From NCBI GenBank assembly GCA_002691795.1, contig NZIY01000020.1:1-7983 (forward strand): 7,983 nucleotides of DNA. Reading direction: 5' to 3'. Both the position numbers and the translations under genes were made by a program. The notes under the pieces were generated by a model. It saw nothing but the letters and a program-made list of their open reading frames with translations. It had not been told where the DNA came from and did not search any database. Each line of letters starts with the position of its first letter. Within the stretch, counting starts at the first letter, position 1. Positions 1 to 6,100 of the stretch are shown piece after piece. This DNA comes from SAR116 cluster bacterium (GTDB taxonomy: Bacteria; Pseudomonadota; Alphaproteobacteria; Puniceispirillales; Marisalimonadaceae).

Positions 1-1565
1 CAGGCTTTTCAGGTTTATATCAACTTTATAAGTTGAGAGATAAATTGAAACTAAACTGTAGAGTATTAGAAAAAGGTTCTGGTATAGGTGGAACATGGTA
101 CTGGAATAGATATCCTGGTGCTAGATGTGATACCGAAAGCCATGCTTATACATATTTTTTTTCTGAAGAAATTTTTCAAGAATGGCAATGGAGTGAACGT
201 TATCCAGGCCATGCAGAAATTCGTAAATATTTAAACTACGTTTCCAATAAATATTCTTTAAAAGATGATATTCAGCTTGATACTGAAGTTATTTCAGCAA
301 CATTTGATGAGGAATACAATTCATGGATTTTAAAAACAAAGAATGATGAAGTATTTAAATGTAAATTTTTAATAACGGCAGTTGGATGTATTTCAACAAC
401 AAATATACCAAACATAAAAGGTTTAAAAAAGTTTAATGGAGATTATTACCATACTGGCAATTGGCCTAAAAACGATGTAGATTTTTCTGGCAAACGAGTT
501 GGACAAATCGGAACTGGGTCAACTGGTATTCAAGCTGCACCTGTAATTGCTGAAAAGGCAAAACACCTGACAGTTTTTCAAAGAACTCCTAACTTTAGTG
601 TCCCAGCTAGAAATAAACCTCTTTCAAAAGAATTCAAAGAGTACGTTAAAAATAATTATGATGAACTAAAATCAATTGTAAAAGAAACACCTAATGGACA
701 TGCTTTTCGGATTAGTGAAAAACTTACTTTTGATGTTGATCAAAAAGAAAGAGAAAAAAAATATGAAGAATATTGGGAAAAAGGTGGACTTCAATTTAGA
801 GGTGTTTTTAAAGATATAATTACAGACAAAAAAGCAAATGATTCTGCATCAATTTTTTTAAAGAAAAAAATTTGCCAAGTTGTAAAAAATAAAGAGTTTG
901 CGAAAATATTAACAAACTTTGATCACCCATATGGATGCAAAAGACCTCCAATAGATACCAACTATTTTGAAACCTACAATAAAGACAATGTTCATCTAGT
1001 TGATATTAAAAATGATCCTATAGTTGAAATAGATGAAAAAGGCATTAAAACAAAAAATAATTATTTTAAATTAGATACAATTGTTTTTGCAACTGGTTAT
1101 GATGCAATGACAGGCACACTTATAAACTTAAATATAACTGGAGAAAATAATTTAAATTTAAAAGATTATTGGAATGAAGGTCCAAAAACTTACCTTGGAT
1201 TACAGATTCCTGGCTTCCCAAATATGTTTACGATTACTGGACCAGGAAGTCCTTCGGTATTAACAAATATGCCTACTGCAATTGAACAACATGTTGAATG
1301 GGTATCAGATTGTATATCATACATGATTGAAAATAAATTCAATAAAGTCTCTACTTCTGAAAAAAATTCACTTAAATGGGGAAAGCAAGTTAAAGAAGCT
1401 GCAGATAAAACATTACTTCCTACTGTTAAACATTCATGGTATTTGGGAGCAAATATTCCAAATAAACCTCGAGTGTTTATGCCATATGCCGGAGGTTTAC
1501 CCAATTATTCCAAAATCTGCGAAAATGTGAAAAAAAATAATTATGATGGTTTTGTTTTTAGTTAA
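1..1565 (+). CDS. Class B flavin monooxygenase, Baeyer-Villiger type (5' partial)
   Basis: NADPH- and FAD-dependent monooxygenase of the cyclohexanone/phenylacetone monooxygenase family, expected to insert oxygen next to a ketone carbonyl to give an ester or lactone. The frame is open from base 3 and already reads GFSGLYQLYKL there, i.e. the second half of the FAD GxGxxG motif, so the true start lies a few dozen bases outside the window; the TTG at 33 is not the start. Counting from that TTG, the visible hallmarks are GGTWYWNRYPG with the conserved Asp at 33, the family fingerprint FxGxxxHxxxWP at 134-145 (bases 432-467), the NADPH-binding GTGSTG at 160-165, the catalytic-type Arg304 in YGCKRPP, and ATGYD at 353-357. 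About 520 residues are visible, close to the usual 530-550. It converges with the cyclic-nucleotide-domain gene, with one base between the stops. Substrate cannot be told from sequence; the RYPGARCD region looks more like phenylacetone-type than cyclohexanone-type enzymes. Family assignment is secure. Confidence 0.93.
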   Translation, partial: GFSGLYQLYKLRDKLKLNCRVLEKGSGIGGTWYWNRYPGARCDTESHAYTYFFSEEIFQEWQWSERYPGHAEIRKYLNYVSNKYSLKDDIQLDTEVISATFDEEYNSWILKTKNDEVFKCKFLITAVGCISTTNIPNIKGLKKFNGDYYHTGNWPKNDVDFSGKRVGQIGTGSTGIQAAPVIAEKAKHLTVFQRTPNFSVPARNKPLSKEFKEYVKNNYDELKSIVKETPNGHAFRISEKLTFDVDQKEREKKYEEYWEKGGLQFRGVFKDIITDKKANDSASIFLKKKICQVVKNKEFAKILTNFDHPYGCKRPPIDTNYFETYNKDNVHLVDIKNDPIVEIDEKGIKTKNNYFKLDTIVFATGYDAMTGTLINLNITGENNLNLKDYWNEGPKTYLGLQIPGFPNMFTITGPGSPSVLTNMPTAIEQHVEWVSDCISYMIENKFNKVSTSEKNSLKWGKQVKEAADKTLLPTVKHSWYLGANIPNKPRVFMPYAGGLPNYSKICENVKKNNYDGFVFS

Positions 1566-1566
1566 A

Positions 1567-2040
1567 TCAATCAGTCGTAATGGAGTTAATTTCAGATATT
1601 TTTTTTCTTAAATTAGAAAGTCTGTTTGATAGTTCTCCATCAATTTTACTATCACCTTTTAATGAAGATAAAAGTTCAGAAACCTCATTTGCAAGCTGAT
1701 TAATTTTATTATTTGCTTCCATCAACCGAACTTGCGTTTTTCTTATTAAAGCATTTAACACAATATCATTATCTTTTAATTTTAAAAAGTATTCTTTTGG
1801 TATAATTTTAGCAATAACTTGTTTTGAAGATGCTTTAGCTGTAACTGTTCTATTAGTATCTAAAAGTAAAGAAGATTCTCCAAAAATTTCGCCAGCTCCT
1901 AATGTGCTCAATGTAAATTTATCTTTTGTTTCAATTTTTACATTTCCTTCAGTAATCAGATAAGCTTCATGCGGAGGAGATCCAATTTCATAGATAAGTT
2001 CCTCAGGATTCCATATAATTAAATCATTATTTCTCTTCAT
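1567..2040 (-). CDS. Cyclic-nucleotide-binding-domain protein with helical C-terminal tail
   Basis: A 157-residue cytoplasmic protein with a CRP/PKA-type cNMP-binding fold at about residues 8-90. The phosphate-binding cassette is visible as GEIFGESSLLLDTNRTVTA (51-68), with the FGE glutamate (55) and the arginine (64) that contact the cyclic nucleotide in cAMP/cGMP-binding members both present; many degenerate bacterial copies lose the arginine. Residues about 100-155 are Lys/Glu/Leu-rich and look like one or two amphipathic helices or a short coiled coil. I see no helix-turn-helix, so this is not a CRP/FNR transcription factor, and no transmembrane or enzymatic domain, so it is probably a sensor or adaptor acting through a partner. 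It is the last gene of the DUF4149-pcaH-pcaG-small ORF run, 13 bases after the small ORF, with an AGGA Shine-Dalgarno 5 bases before the ATG. Ligand and partner are unknown. Confidence 0.85.
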   Translation of the reverse strand: MKRNNDLIIWNPEELIYEIGSPPHEAYLITEGNVKIETKDKFTLSTLGAGEIFGESSLLLDTNRTVTAKASSKQVIAKIIPKEYFLKLKDNDIVLNALIRKTQVRLMEANNKINQLANEVSELLSSLKGDSKIDGELSNRLSNLRKKISEINSITTD

Positions 2041-2045
2041 TGAAT

Positions 2046-2049
2046 TCCT
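2046..2049 (-). promoter_or_regulatory. Ribosome binding site of the cNMP-domain gene
   Basis: AGGA on the minus strand ends 5 bases before the ATG at 2040. It supports this start and separate translation of the gene from the upstream small ORF. Confidence 0.6.
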
Positions 2050-2053
2050 ATGA

Positions 2054-2224
2054 TTAACCTATTGGAGGCATCCAAAAAACATACCCCCAAAAAATAATGT
2101 AACAAAAGAAAAGTAAATAAGCTAAAAAACCCATTGGCTTATTTTCTTTTGTCCTTCTATTCTCTTCTAAAGTTTCTTTAATGTAAGACTGGTAATGTCT
2201 AATTATTAAGTTTGATCTTGGCAT
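2054..2224 (-). CDS. Small single-helix membrane protein (56 aa), unrecognised
   Basis: A short frame starting with ATG and ending in TAA, encoding 56 residues. It fills the otherwise empty space between pcaG (stop 14 bases upstream) and the cNMP-domain gene (start 13 bases downstream). The protein starts MPRSNLIIRHYQSYIKE, has a charged stretch (ETLEENRRTKENK, residues 17-29), then a hydrophobic aromatic helix at about 31-51 and a short MPPIG end. Topology by the positive-inside rule would be N-terminus in the cytoplasm, one helix, short periplasmic tail. The order of a charged amphipathic segment followed by one clean hydrophobic segment, and the operon-like spacing on both sides, argue for a real gene. 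Against it, no Shine-Dalgarno is visible: the ATG follows an A-rich run. I do not recognise a family. It could be a membrane tether or small partner of one of its neighbours; that is inference only. Confidence 0.62.
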   Translation of the reverse strand: MPRSNLIIRHYQSYIKETLEENRRTKENKPMGFLAYLLFFCYIIFWGYVFWMPPIG

Positions 2225-2238
2225 TTTTTTATTATAAT

Positions 2239-2805
2239 TTAAAATTCAAAAAAAATCGTCTCTTTTTTACCTTGAAGATGAATGTCAAAAATAAAATTTT
2301 TATTATCCTTTGTTTGAGGTAGTAAAGTATTTAATCTTTTTTTAATATTAAAACCTTTGAAAATTTTGTTATTTTCTAAACCTTTTTTGTCAAAATACAT
2401 TCGGGTAATTAATGGCCTGTTCATACCCCTAGCAACAATCCAAAAAGAAATATAGGAGGAAATTTGAGATCCTTTATTATCATTATTAGAATCTGGCTTT
2501 ATAGTTTTTATAAAATATTCACCTGTTTCAAAATCAGTCGCTTTTCTTGCAAATCCTTGGTATCCAAAGTAGTTGCCATTAGAGTCACATTGCCAAGTTT
2601 CTATCATAGCGTCTAACACTGGTTCATTGTTTCCGTCAAATATTCTACCTTTAATATTGATAACATCATCAAAAGATATGTCCCCGAAAGGCGCTAATCC
2701 TATTTCATATCTAAAAACATTTATATCTATTGCTGCAGGAGTACATCCAATATGTAGAAAAGGACCAGCTGTTTGAGATGGTGTTTCACTAAGCTTTTTC
2801 AACAT
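2239..2805 (-). CDS. pcaG: Protocatechuate 3,4-dioxygenase, alpha subunit
   Basis: Non-catalytic-iron subunit of the intradiol dioxygenase that converts protocatechuate to 3-carboxy-cis,cis-muconate in the beta-ketoadipate pathway, a cytoplasmic heteromer with PcaH. The 188-residue length is normal for PcaG. The N-terminal SQTAGPFLHIG (10-20), the beta-sandwich segments IKGRIFDGNNEPVLDAMIETWQ (split around residues 51-72) and the block FWIVARGMN...TRMYF (121-138) are typical of the alpha subunit. As expected for alpha chains it lacks the two-Tyr/two-His iron set found in PcaH. The usual ARGINxGL region reads ARGMNRPL here, placing an extra Arg-Pro near the loop that contributes to the active site in known structures. 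It starts 10 bases after the pcaH stop, with AGG about 8 bases before the ATG, and is clearly cotranscribed. Confidence is high because the beta partner is adjacent. Confidence 0.93.
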   Translation of the reverse strand: MLKKLSETPSQTAGPFLHIGCTPAAIDINVFRYEIGLAPFGDISFDDVINIKGRIFDGNNEPVLDAMIETWQCDSNGNYFGYQGFARKATDFETGEYFIKTIKPDSNNDNKGSQISSYISFWIVARGMNRPLITRMYFDKKGLENNKIFKGFNIKKRLNTLLPQTKDNKNFIFDIHLQGKKETIFFEF

Positions 2806-2815
2806 ACTTTAAACC

Positions 2816-3517
2816 TTATAGACCTTCTATTTTATTTTCGAAATAACTTTGGTCTTTACCTCTTAAAATTATATCAAATCTATAACCAAGAATTTTTTCA
2901 TTTTCCGTTTTTGAAAGATCTAATTTTCCAATTAAAAGTTTTCTAGCATTTACATCAGGAATAGAATTAACCATAGGACAAAACTTAATCAAAGGGTCGC
3001 CCTCAAAGTACATTTGAGTAACCAACCTCTGTAAAAACATACTTCCAAATATTGAAAAATGGATATGTTTTGGTCTCCATTCAATGCCTCTATTTGGATA
3101 TGGATATGCACCTGGTTCAATAGTTTTAAAAATATAGTACCCATCTAAAGAAGTTATAAACCTTCCACAACCACCAAAGTTTTTATCTAAACTAACTTCA
3201 TTAGTATCATTTCTGTGTCTATACTTGCCTCCAGCATTTGCTTGCCAAATTTCAATTAAAATATCTTTCAAACCATTTCCATTTTCATCTTTTACAAACC
3301 CATGAACAAATATTTCTTGTCCAAGCGGTTTTTCAGAATTCTTAGAAAAATTAATAGTTAGATCATTATCACTATTATTTAAAATCTCTTTTTTAAACAT
3401 TGGACCAGTAATTTCAGAATTAGTTAGTTTTATCATTAAAGGTTCTTCTCTAGGTGACCTAATAATGCTTGACTTATAGTCTGGAAAATTTCTTTTTGGT
3501 TGATATTTGTTTATCAT
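2816..3517 (-). CDS. pcaH: Protocatechuate 3,4-dioxygenase, beta (iron-binding) subunit
   Basis: Catalytic subunit carrying the non-heme Fe(III) of protocatechuate 3,4-dioxygenase. At 233 residues it matches the family length. An N-terminal arm (1-65, with YQPKRNFPDYKSSIIRSP) precedes the intradiol core. The expected iron ligands are all visible: Tyr99 in GGKYRHR, Tyr138 in GAYPY, and His151 and His153 in WRPKHIHF; Arg148 in the same block is the conserved substrate-side arginine. The common PYPW/AYPW motif after the second Tyr ligand reads AYPY here, replacing a usually conserved active-site Trp by Tyr. This separates it somewhat from textbook PcaH, but the paired pcaG and the full ligand set make protocatechuate 3,4-dioxygenase the best call; activity on a related catechol acid cannot be ruled out. 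The ATG is 7 bases after the stop of the DUF4149 gene, with no clear Shine-Dalgarno. Confidence 0.92.
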   Translation of the reverse strand: MINKYQPKRNFPDYKSSIIRSPREEPLMIKLTNSEITGPMFKKEILNNSDNDLTINFSKNSEKPLGQEIFVHGFVKDENGNGLKDILIEIWQANAGGKYRHRNDTNEVSLDKNFGGCGRFITSLDGYYIFKTIEPGAYPYPNRGIEWRPKHIHFSIFGSMFLQRLVTQMYFEGDPLIKFCPMVNSIPDVNARKLLIGKLDLSKTENEKILGYRFDIILRGKDQSYFENKIEGL

Positions 3518-3524
3518 AAAAAAA

Positions 3525-3932
3525 TTAATAAAATACTTGGTAAAATAAAATTATAATACAAATTATCATTTGTAAAACATTGATTGTCACAGAAAATTTA
3601 TGAAGCTTTTCAAATTTAATTTTTGATTTCTCATTACTTTCAATTATTTCATCTTTAGCTTTATTTATAGCAGGTGTTAAAATTTGTCTGGAAAATAGAA
3701 ATCCAACTAATATTAAGGTAAATGCTAAAAAAATCACAACATCTTTTTCAAATATAGACATAATTAAAGCAATTAAAGTTAATAAAATTCCAAATAAATA
3801 ATATTTAGGAAAAAAGGACCTAAGAAATAAACTAGATTGCTTTTCGTCTAAGATATTAAATACTACAGGTGCTACAACAACTGGAAAAAATATCATAAAC
3901 CCTAAAATTGACCCTATAATAAGTGTTATCAA
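3525..3932 (-). CDS. DUF4149 / TMEM205-like four-helix membrane protein
   Basis: A 135-residue integral membrane protein with four hydrophobic segments at about residues 3-25, 44-62, 66-83 and 113-134. Between the third and fourth lies a soluble, charged stretch (AINKAKDEIIESNEKSKIKFEKLH). The pattern of an N-terminal helix running into FFPVVVAPVVF, the FFPKYY after the first loop, and LHKFSVTINVLQM before the last helix match what I know of the DUF4149 (TMEM205-like) family, whose biochemical role is not established. The start is TTG at 3932, supported by a strong GGAGGT 6 bases upstream; the ATG at 3937 is out of frame, reads ATG-AGT-TGA and sits too close to the Shine-Dalgarno. It is the first gene of the unit leading into pcaHG, 7 bases before pcaH, so it may act in uptake or membrane handling linked to aromatic-acid use, which is inference. 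Confidence 0.75.
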   Translation of the reverse strand: MITLIIGSILGFMIFFPVVVAPVVFNILDEKQSSLFLRSFFPKYYLFGILLTLIALIMSIFEKDVVIFLAFTLILVGFLFSRQILTPAINKAKDEIIESNEKSKIKFEKLHKFSVTINVLQMIICIIILFYQVFY

Positions 3933-3937
3933 CTCAT

Positions 3938-3943
3938 ACCTCC
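3938..3943 (-). promoter_or_regulatory. Strong ribosome binding site fixing a TTG start
   Basis: GGAGGT on the minus strand lies 6 bases before the TTG at 3932 and only 1 base after it comes the out-of-frame ATG at 3937. Spacing therefore favours the TTG. The mini-ORF ATG-AGT-TGA overlaps the TTG start, so its stop and the gene start share bases. Confidence 0.75.
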
Positions 3944-3993
3944 AAAAATAATTCTTTTAATATTTACTATATTATTATTTAATATTTAATACT
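3944..3993. promoter_or_regulatory. Short divergent promoter region between the pca unit and hpt
   Basis: Only 61 bases separate the two divergent starts (3932 and 3994). The part beyond the Shine-Dalgarno is almost pure A/T, with several TATATT/TATTAT-like hexamers on both strands that could serve as -10 boxes for either direction. No convincing -35 box or operator palindrome can be fixed by eye. The hpt ATG has no Shine-Dalgarno, so its message may be leaderless or have a very short leader. Promoter function is inferred from the divergent arrangement. Confidence 0.4.
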
Positions 3994-4530
3994 ATGAATG
4001 TTGAATATGATATCCAAGTTTTAATTGATGAATTAAAGATTAAAAATAGAATACAAGACCTCAGCGTTGAAATAAATAATTTTTATAAAAACTCTAAAAA
4101 ACTACTAGTAGTTGGTCTTCTTAGAGGCTCTTTTGTTTTTATTGCTGATTTAGCTAGAGAGATTAAAGTACCAGTAGAAATAGACTTTATGACGGTATCA
4201 AGTTATGGAAATTCAATGGTAAGTTCTCATAATGTTCGAATATTGAGTGACTTAAATACTGATATTAAAAATACTGATGTACTTCTCGTGGAAGATATTA
4301 TAGATACTGGCCACACCCTCAATCAGGTAATAAAAATGTTAAATGAGAGAGAACCCCAATCATTAGAAGTATGTTGTCTTTTAAATAAATCATCAAGAAG
4401 AGAAACTAATATTGATGTAAAGTGGGTCGGTTTTGATATTCCCGACGAATTTGTAGTTGGTTACGGAATTGATTATGCGCAAAATAACAGAAATCTACCC
4501 TATATTGGTAAAGTAATTAAGAATGATTAA
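3994..4530 (+). CDS. hpt: Hypoxanthine phosphoribosyltransferase
   Basis: Purine-salvage enzyme transferring phosphoribose from PRPP to hypoxanthine (and often guanine) to give IMP or GMP, cytoplasmic. The 178-residue length is typical. The type I PRTase landmarks are present: the LLRGS loop at 42-46 that contacts pyrophosphate, the flexible-loop SSYG at 69-72, the PRPP-binding signature VLLVEDIIDTGHTL at 96-109 with the acidic pair Glu100-Asp101, the base-contacting Lys132 in LLNKSSRR, and the C-terminal FVVGYGIDYAQ block at 153-163. It is transcribed alone on the plus strand, divergent from the pca unit and convergent with cutA. Its TAA at 4528-4530 overlaps the cutA stop on the other strand, leaving no room for a terminator between them. 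Discrimination from a xanthine/guanine enzyme rests on overall HPRT-like motif wording. Confidence 0.93.
   Translation: MNVEYDIQVLIDELKIKNRIQDLSVEINNFYKNSKKLLVVGLLRGSFVFIADLAREIKVPVEIDFMTVSSYGNSMVSSHNVRILSDLNTDIKNTDVLLVEDIIDTGHTLNQVIKMLNEREPQSLEVCCLLNKSSRRETNIDVKWVGFDIPDEFVVGYGIDYAQNNRNLPYIGKVIKND
4527..4530. other. Palindromic TTAA shared by two convergent stop codons
   Basis: The four bases TTAA supply TAA to hpt (4528-4530) on the plus strand and TAA to cutA (4527-4529) on the minus strand. The two genes therefore overlap tail to tail by 4 bases. Confidence 0.9.
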
Positions 4531-4853
4531 ATAAGACTATGGTCAATCCATCTCAAAAATTCTTTATGACCTGAATCAATTGGAATTTTTAAAATACATG
4601 GGACATCATAAGAATGATTTTCTAAAATGATTTTTTCAAGCAAATCATATTTTTTTGAATTTGTCTTAAGTATTAAAATAGTTTCATTATCTTTTTGAAT
4701 TTTATCTTTCCATTTATATATAGATTTAACTTTAGGAAAAATGTTTCCACATGCTGCTAAATTATTTTTAATGGCTAAACTAGCTATTTTTTCTGCTTCT
4801 TTTTGATTTTTTACTGTAACGTAAATAAGAAAATAACTTGAGATAGAGACCAT
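4527..4853 (-). CDS. cutA: CutA-like divalent-cation tolerance protein
   Basis: A 108-residue CutA1-family protein, a small trimeric ferredoxin-like fold linked to copper/divalent-ion tolerance in E. coli, though its molecular role is unclear in most bacteria. The family pattern is visible throughout: LIYVTVKNQKEAEKIA near the start, NNLAACGNIFP (with the conserved Cys), VKSIYKWKDKI, ETILILKT, then SYDVPCILKIPI and the final FLRWID. I chose the ATG at 4853, two bases after the dehydrogenase stop; a TTG at 4865 would add MGIR and overlap the upstream gene by 10 bases, and since a GGGA lies between the two, the shorter form is favoured. It is the last gene of the bactofilin-to-cutA minus-strand run, and its stop is nested in the convergent hpt stop. 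Confidence 0.88.
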   Translation of the reverse strand: MVSISSYFLIYVTVKNQKEAEKIASLAIKNNLAACGNIFPKVKSIYKWKDKIQKDNETILILKTNSKKYDLLEKIILENHSYDVPCILKIPIDSGHKEFLRWIDHSLI

Positions 4854-4855
4854 TC

Positions 4856-5989
4856 TTATTCCCAAGGCTTAATAACTACTTTTATTGCGCCATCAATTCT
4901 TTCTTTTGCATATTTTAAAGCAGTCGGCAAATCGCTTAATTTAAAAGTATGTGTATGTACAAGTTTAGCATTAAACCTTTTTTGTTTCATGAATGCCATA
5001 GCCCTATGAGTTGCACTTTTACCTTCACCTCTTATACCATACATATATATATTGTTTATGACCATGTAAGGAATATTTACTTTAATTGAATCATGAGGGA
5101 AAGCAGCCAAACAAATTTTTCCTCCTCTGTTGGTCATCATAATAGCATCATTCAATGCTTGCTCTGTTCCAGCACATTCAACAACATAATCTGCTCCAAC
5201 ATTACCAACTAAAGATTTTACCGAGTTAATTATGTCTGGTTCTTCTTTAACATTTAATACAAAATCAGCTCCAAGCTTTTTCCCTATTTTTAGTCTATCA
5301 TCTCTTGTACCAATTAAAATAACTGGATCTGCTCCTAAAGCTTTTGCTACAGCAACCCCTAATAATCCAATTGGTCCAGGCCCAATTACAACTAAACTTT
5401 CACCAGCTATCAAACCACCTAATTCTGTTAACCCGTACATTGTTGTTCCTGCTGTAACCACAAGTGTAGCTTCTTCATCAGTCATATGATCTGGAACTTT
5501 TATCAAAGTATTAACATGATTAATAGCATACTGCTTAAACCCTCCATCAGAAGTAAAACCGTTGGCTCGATGACCTTTATTTTTTTTACCATAATTTAAA
5601 CCATAGTTGTGGCACGAGGTATACATCCCCATTCTACATCTTTTACATTGACCACAGCCTGAATGTATTTCAACTGTCACCCTATCACCTATATTAAACT
5701 CATCCACTGACGGACCTTGTGCAACTACTGTACCCATATATTCATGGCCAGGAGTAAAATTTTTGTTGAATGGTTTTCCACCTTCAATAATAGCTGGTGG
5801 TCCGTACCCTATTACGTCTAGATCTGTTGCACATATCGCAACAGCATCAATGCGAACTAAAACTTCTGAATGACCAGGAATAGGAACCTTTTTGGAGATT
5901 AATTCTAATTCATTTGGATTTTTTAAAACCCAAGCTTTCATCTGGTCTGGAATAGGATATTTATTAGACATTTTTACATTATTTTTCAT
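4856..5989 (-). CDS. Zinc-dependent medium-chain alcohol/polyol dehydrogenase
   Basis: A 377-residue MDR-superfamily dehydrogenase that should oxidise a secondary alcohol, polyol or hydroxy acid with NAD(P)+. The GroES-like N-terminal domain carries Cys53 (ICATDLD) and His82-Glu83 (GHEYMG) for the catalytic zinc, and a complete structural-zinc set Cys112, Cys115, Cys118 and Cys126. The Rossmann domain has GPGPIG at 203-208. The position that provides the third catalytic-zinc ligand in sorbitol/threonine-type enzymes (an acidic residue after the EE pair) appears to be hydrophobic here (EEATLVVTAG, 172-181), so Glu83 may be the remaining ligand. The start is ATG at 5989; an ATG at 5971 (MSNKYPIP) is equally possible since neither has a Shine-Dalgarno. 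It follows the aldolase-like gene after a 111-base spacer holding a hairpin, and precedes cutA. The GHRANGFTSDGG insertion resembles sorbitol/threitol/threonine dehydrogenase relatives; substrate not determinable. Confidence 0.85.
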   Translation of the reverse strand: MKNNVKMSNKYPIPDQMKAWVLKNPNELELISKKVPIPGHSEVLVRIDAVAICATDLDVIGYGPPAIIEGGKPFNKNFTPGHEYMGTVVAQGPSVDEFNIGDRVTVEIHSGCGQCKRCRMGMYTSCHNYGLNYGKKNKGHRANGFTSDGGFKQYAINHVNTLIKVPDHMTDEEATLVVTAGTTMYGLTELGGLIAGESLVVIGPGPIGLLGVAVAKALGADPVILIGTRDDRLKIGKKLGADFVLNVKEEPDIINSVKSLVGNVGADYVVECAGTEQALNDAIMMTNRGGKICLAAFPHDSIKVNIPYMVINNIYMYGIRGEGKSATHRAMAFMKQKRFNAKLVHTHTFKLSDLPTALKYAKERIDGAIKVVIKPWE

Positions 5990-6035
5990 AAATCAATAAT
6001 ATATAAACTTTAATAACTAAAAAAGAGATTTCTAA

Positions 6036-6060
6036 GAGTGGAGATTTTTCATCTCCACTC
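6036..6060. terminator. Perfect 10-bp hairpin between the aldolase-like gene and the dehydrogenase
   Basis: Arms 6036-6045 (GAGTGGAGAT) and 6051-6060 (ATCTCCACTC) pair perfectly around a 5-base loop. This is the only strong inverted repeat I found in the window, and it has half G+C content in a very A/T-rich spacer. On the minus strand the run CTCTTTTTTAG begins about 8 bases after the stem, later than in a standard intrinsic terminator. It could be a weak terminator or attenuator separating the bactofilin-csaA-aldolase transcript from the dehydrogenase, or an mRNA-stabilising 3' hairpin. A second ATCTC just downstream on the minus strand could compete for the GAGAT arm, which would allow two alternative folds. 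Confidence 0.5.
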
Positions 6061-6100
6061 AAATGATTTTATCGGAGGATTTACTTTTAAAATCTTACGA

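Noticed and set aside
33..35. TTG as the start of the monooxygenase gene
   Set aside because: The frame is open to base 3 and encodes the second half of the FAD-binding GxGxxG motif before this codon, so the gene begins outside the window.
1190..1530. Open frames inside the monooxygenase gene (minus 1190-1504 and plus 1327-1530)
   Set aside because: Both lie wholly within the conserved monooxygenase reading frame, encode no recognisable domain and have no ribosome binding site.
2573..2776. Plus-strand open frame antisense to pcaG
   Set aside because: It is a shadow of the conserved dioxygenase coding sequence with no recognisable domain.
4854..4865. TTG at 4865 as the cutA start
   Set aside because: It adds only four residues and overlaps the dehydrogenase gene; the ATG at 4853 lies just after the upstream stop and gives the normal CutA N-terminus.
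5232..5489. Plus-strand open frame antisense to the zinc dehydrogenase
   Set aside because: It mirrors the Rossmann-domain coding region; the Pro/Ser-rich composition is what antisense of Gly/Ala-rich codons produces.
5990..6100. A known riboswitch in the spacer before the dehydrogenase
   Set aside because: A hairpin is present, but I cannot match the flanking bases to any riboswitch consensus I know.
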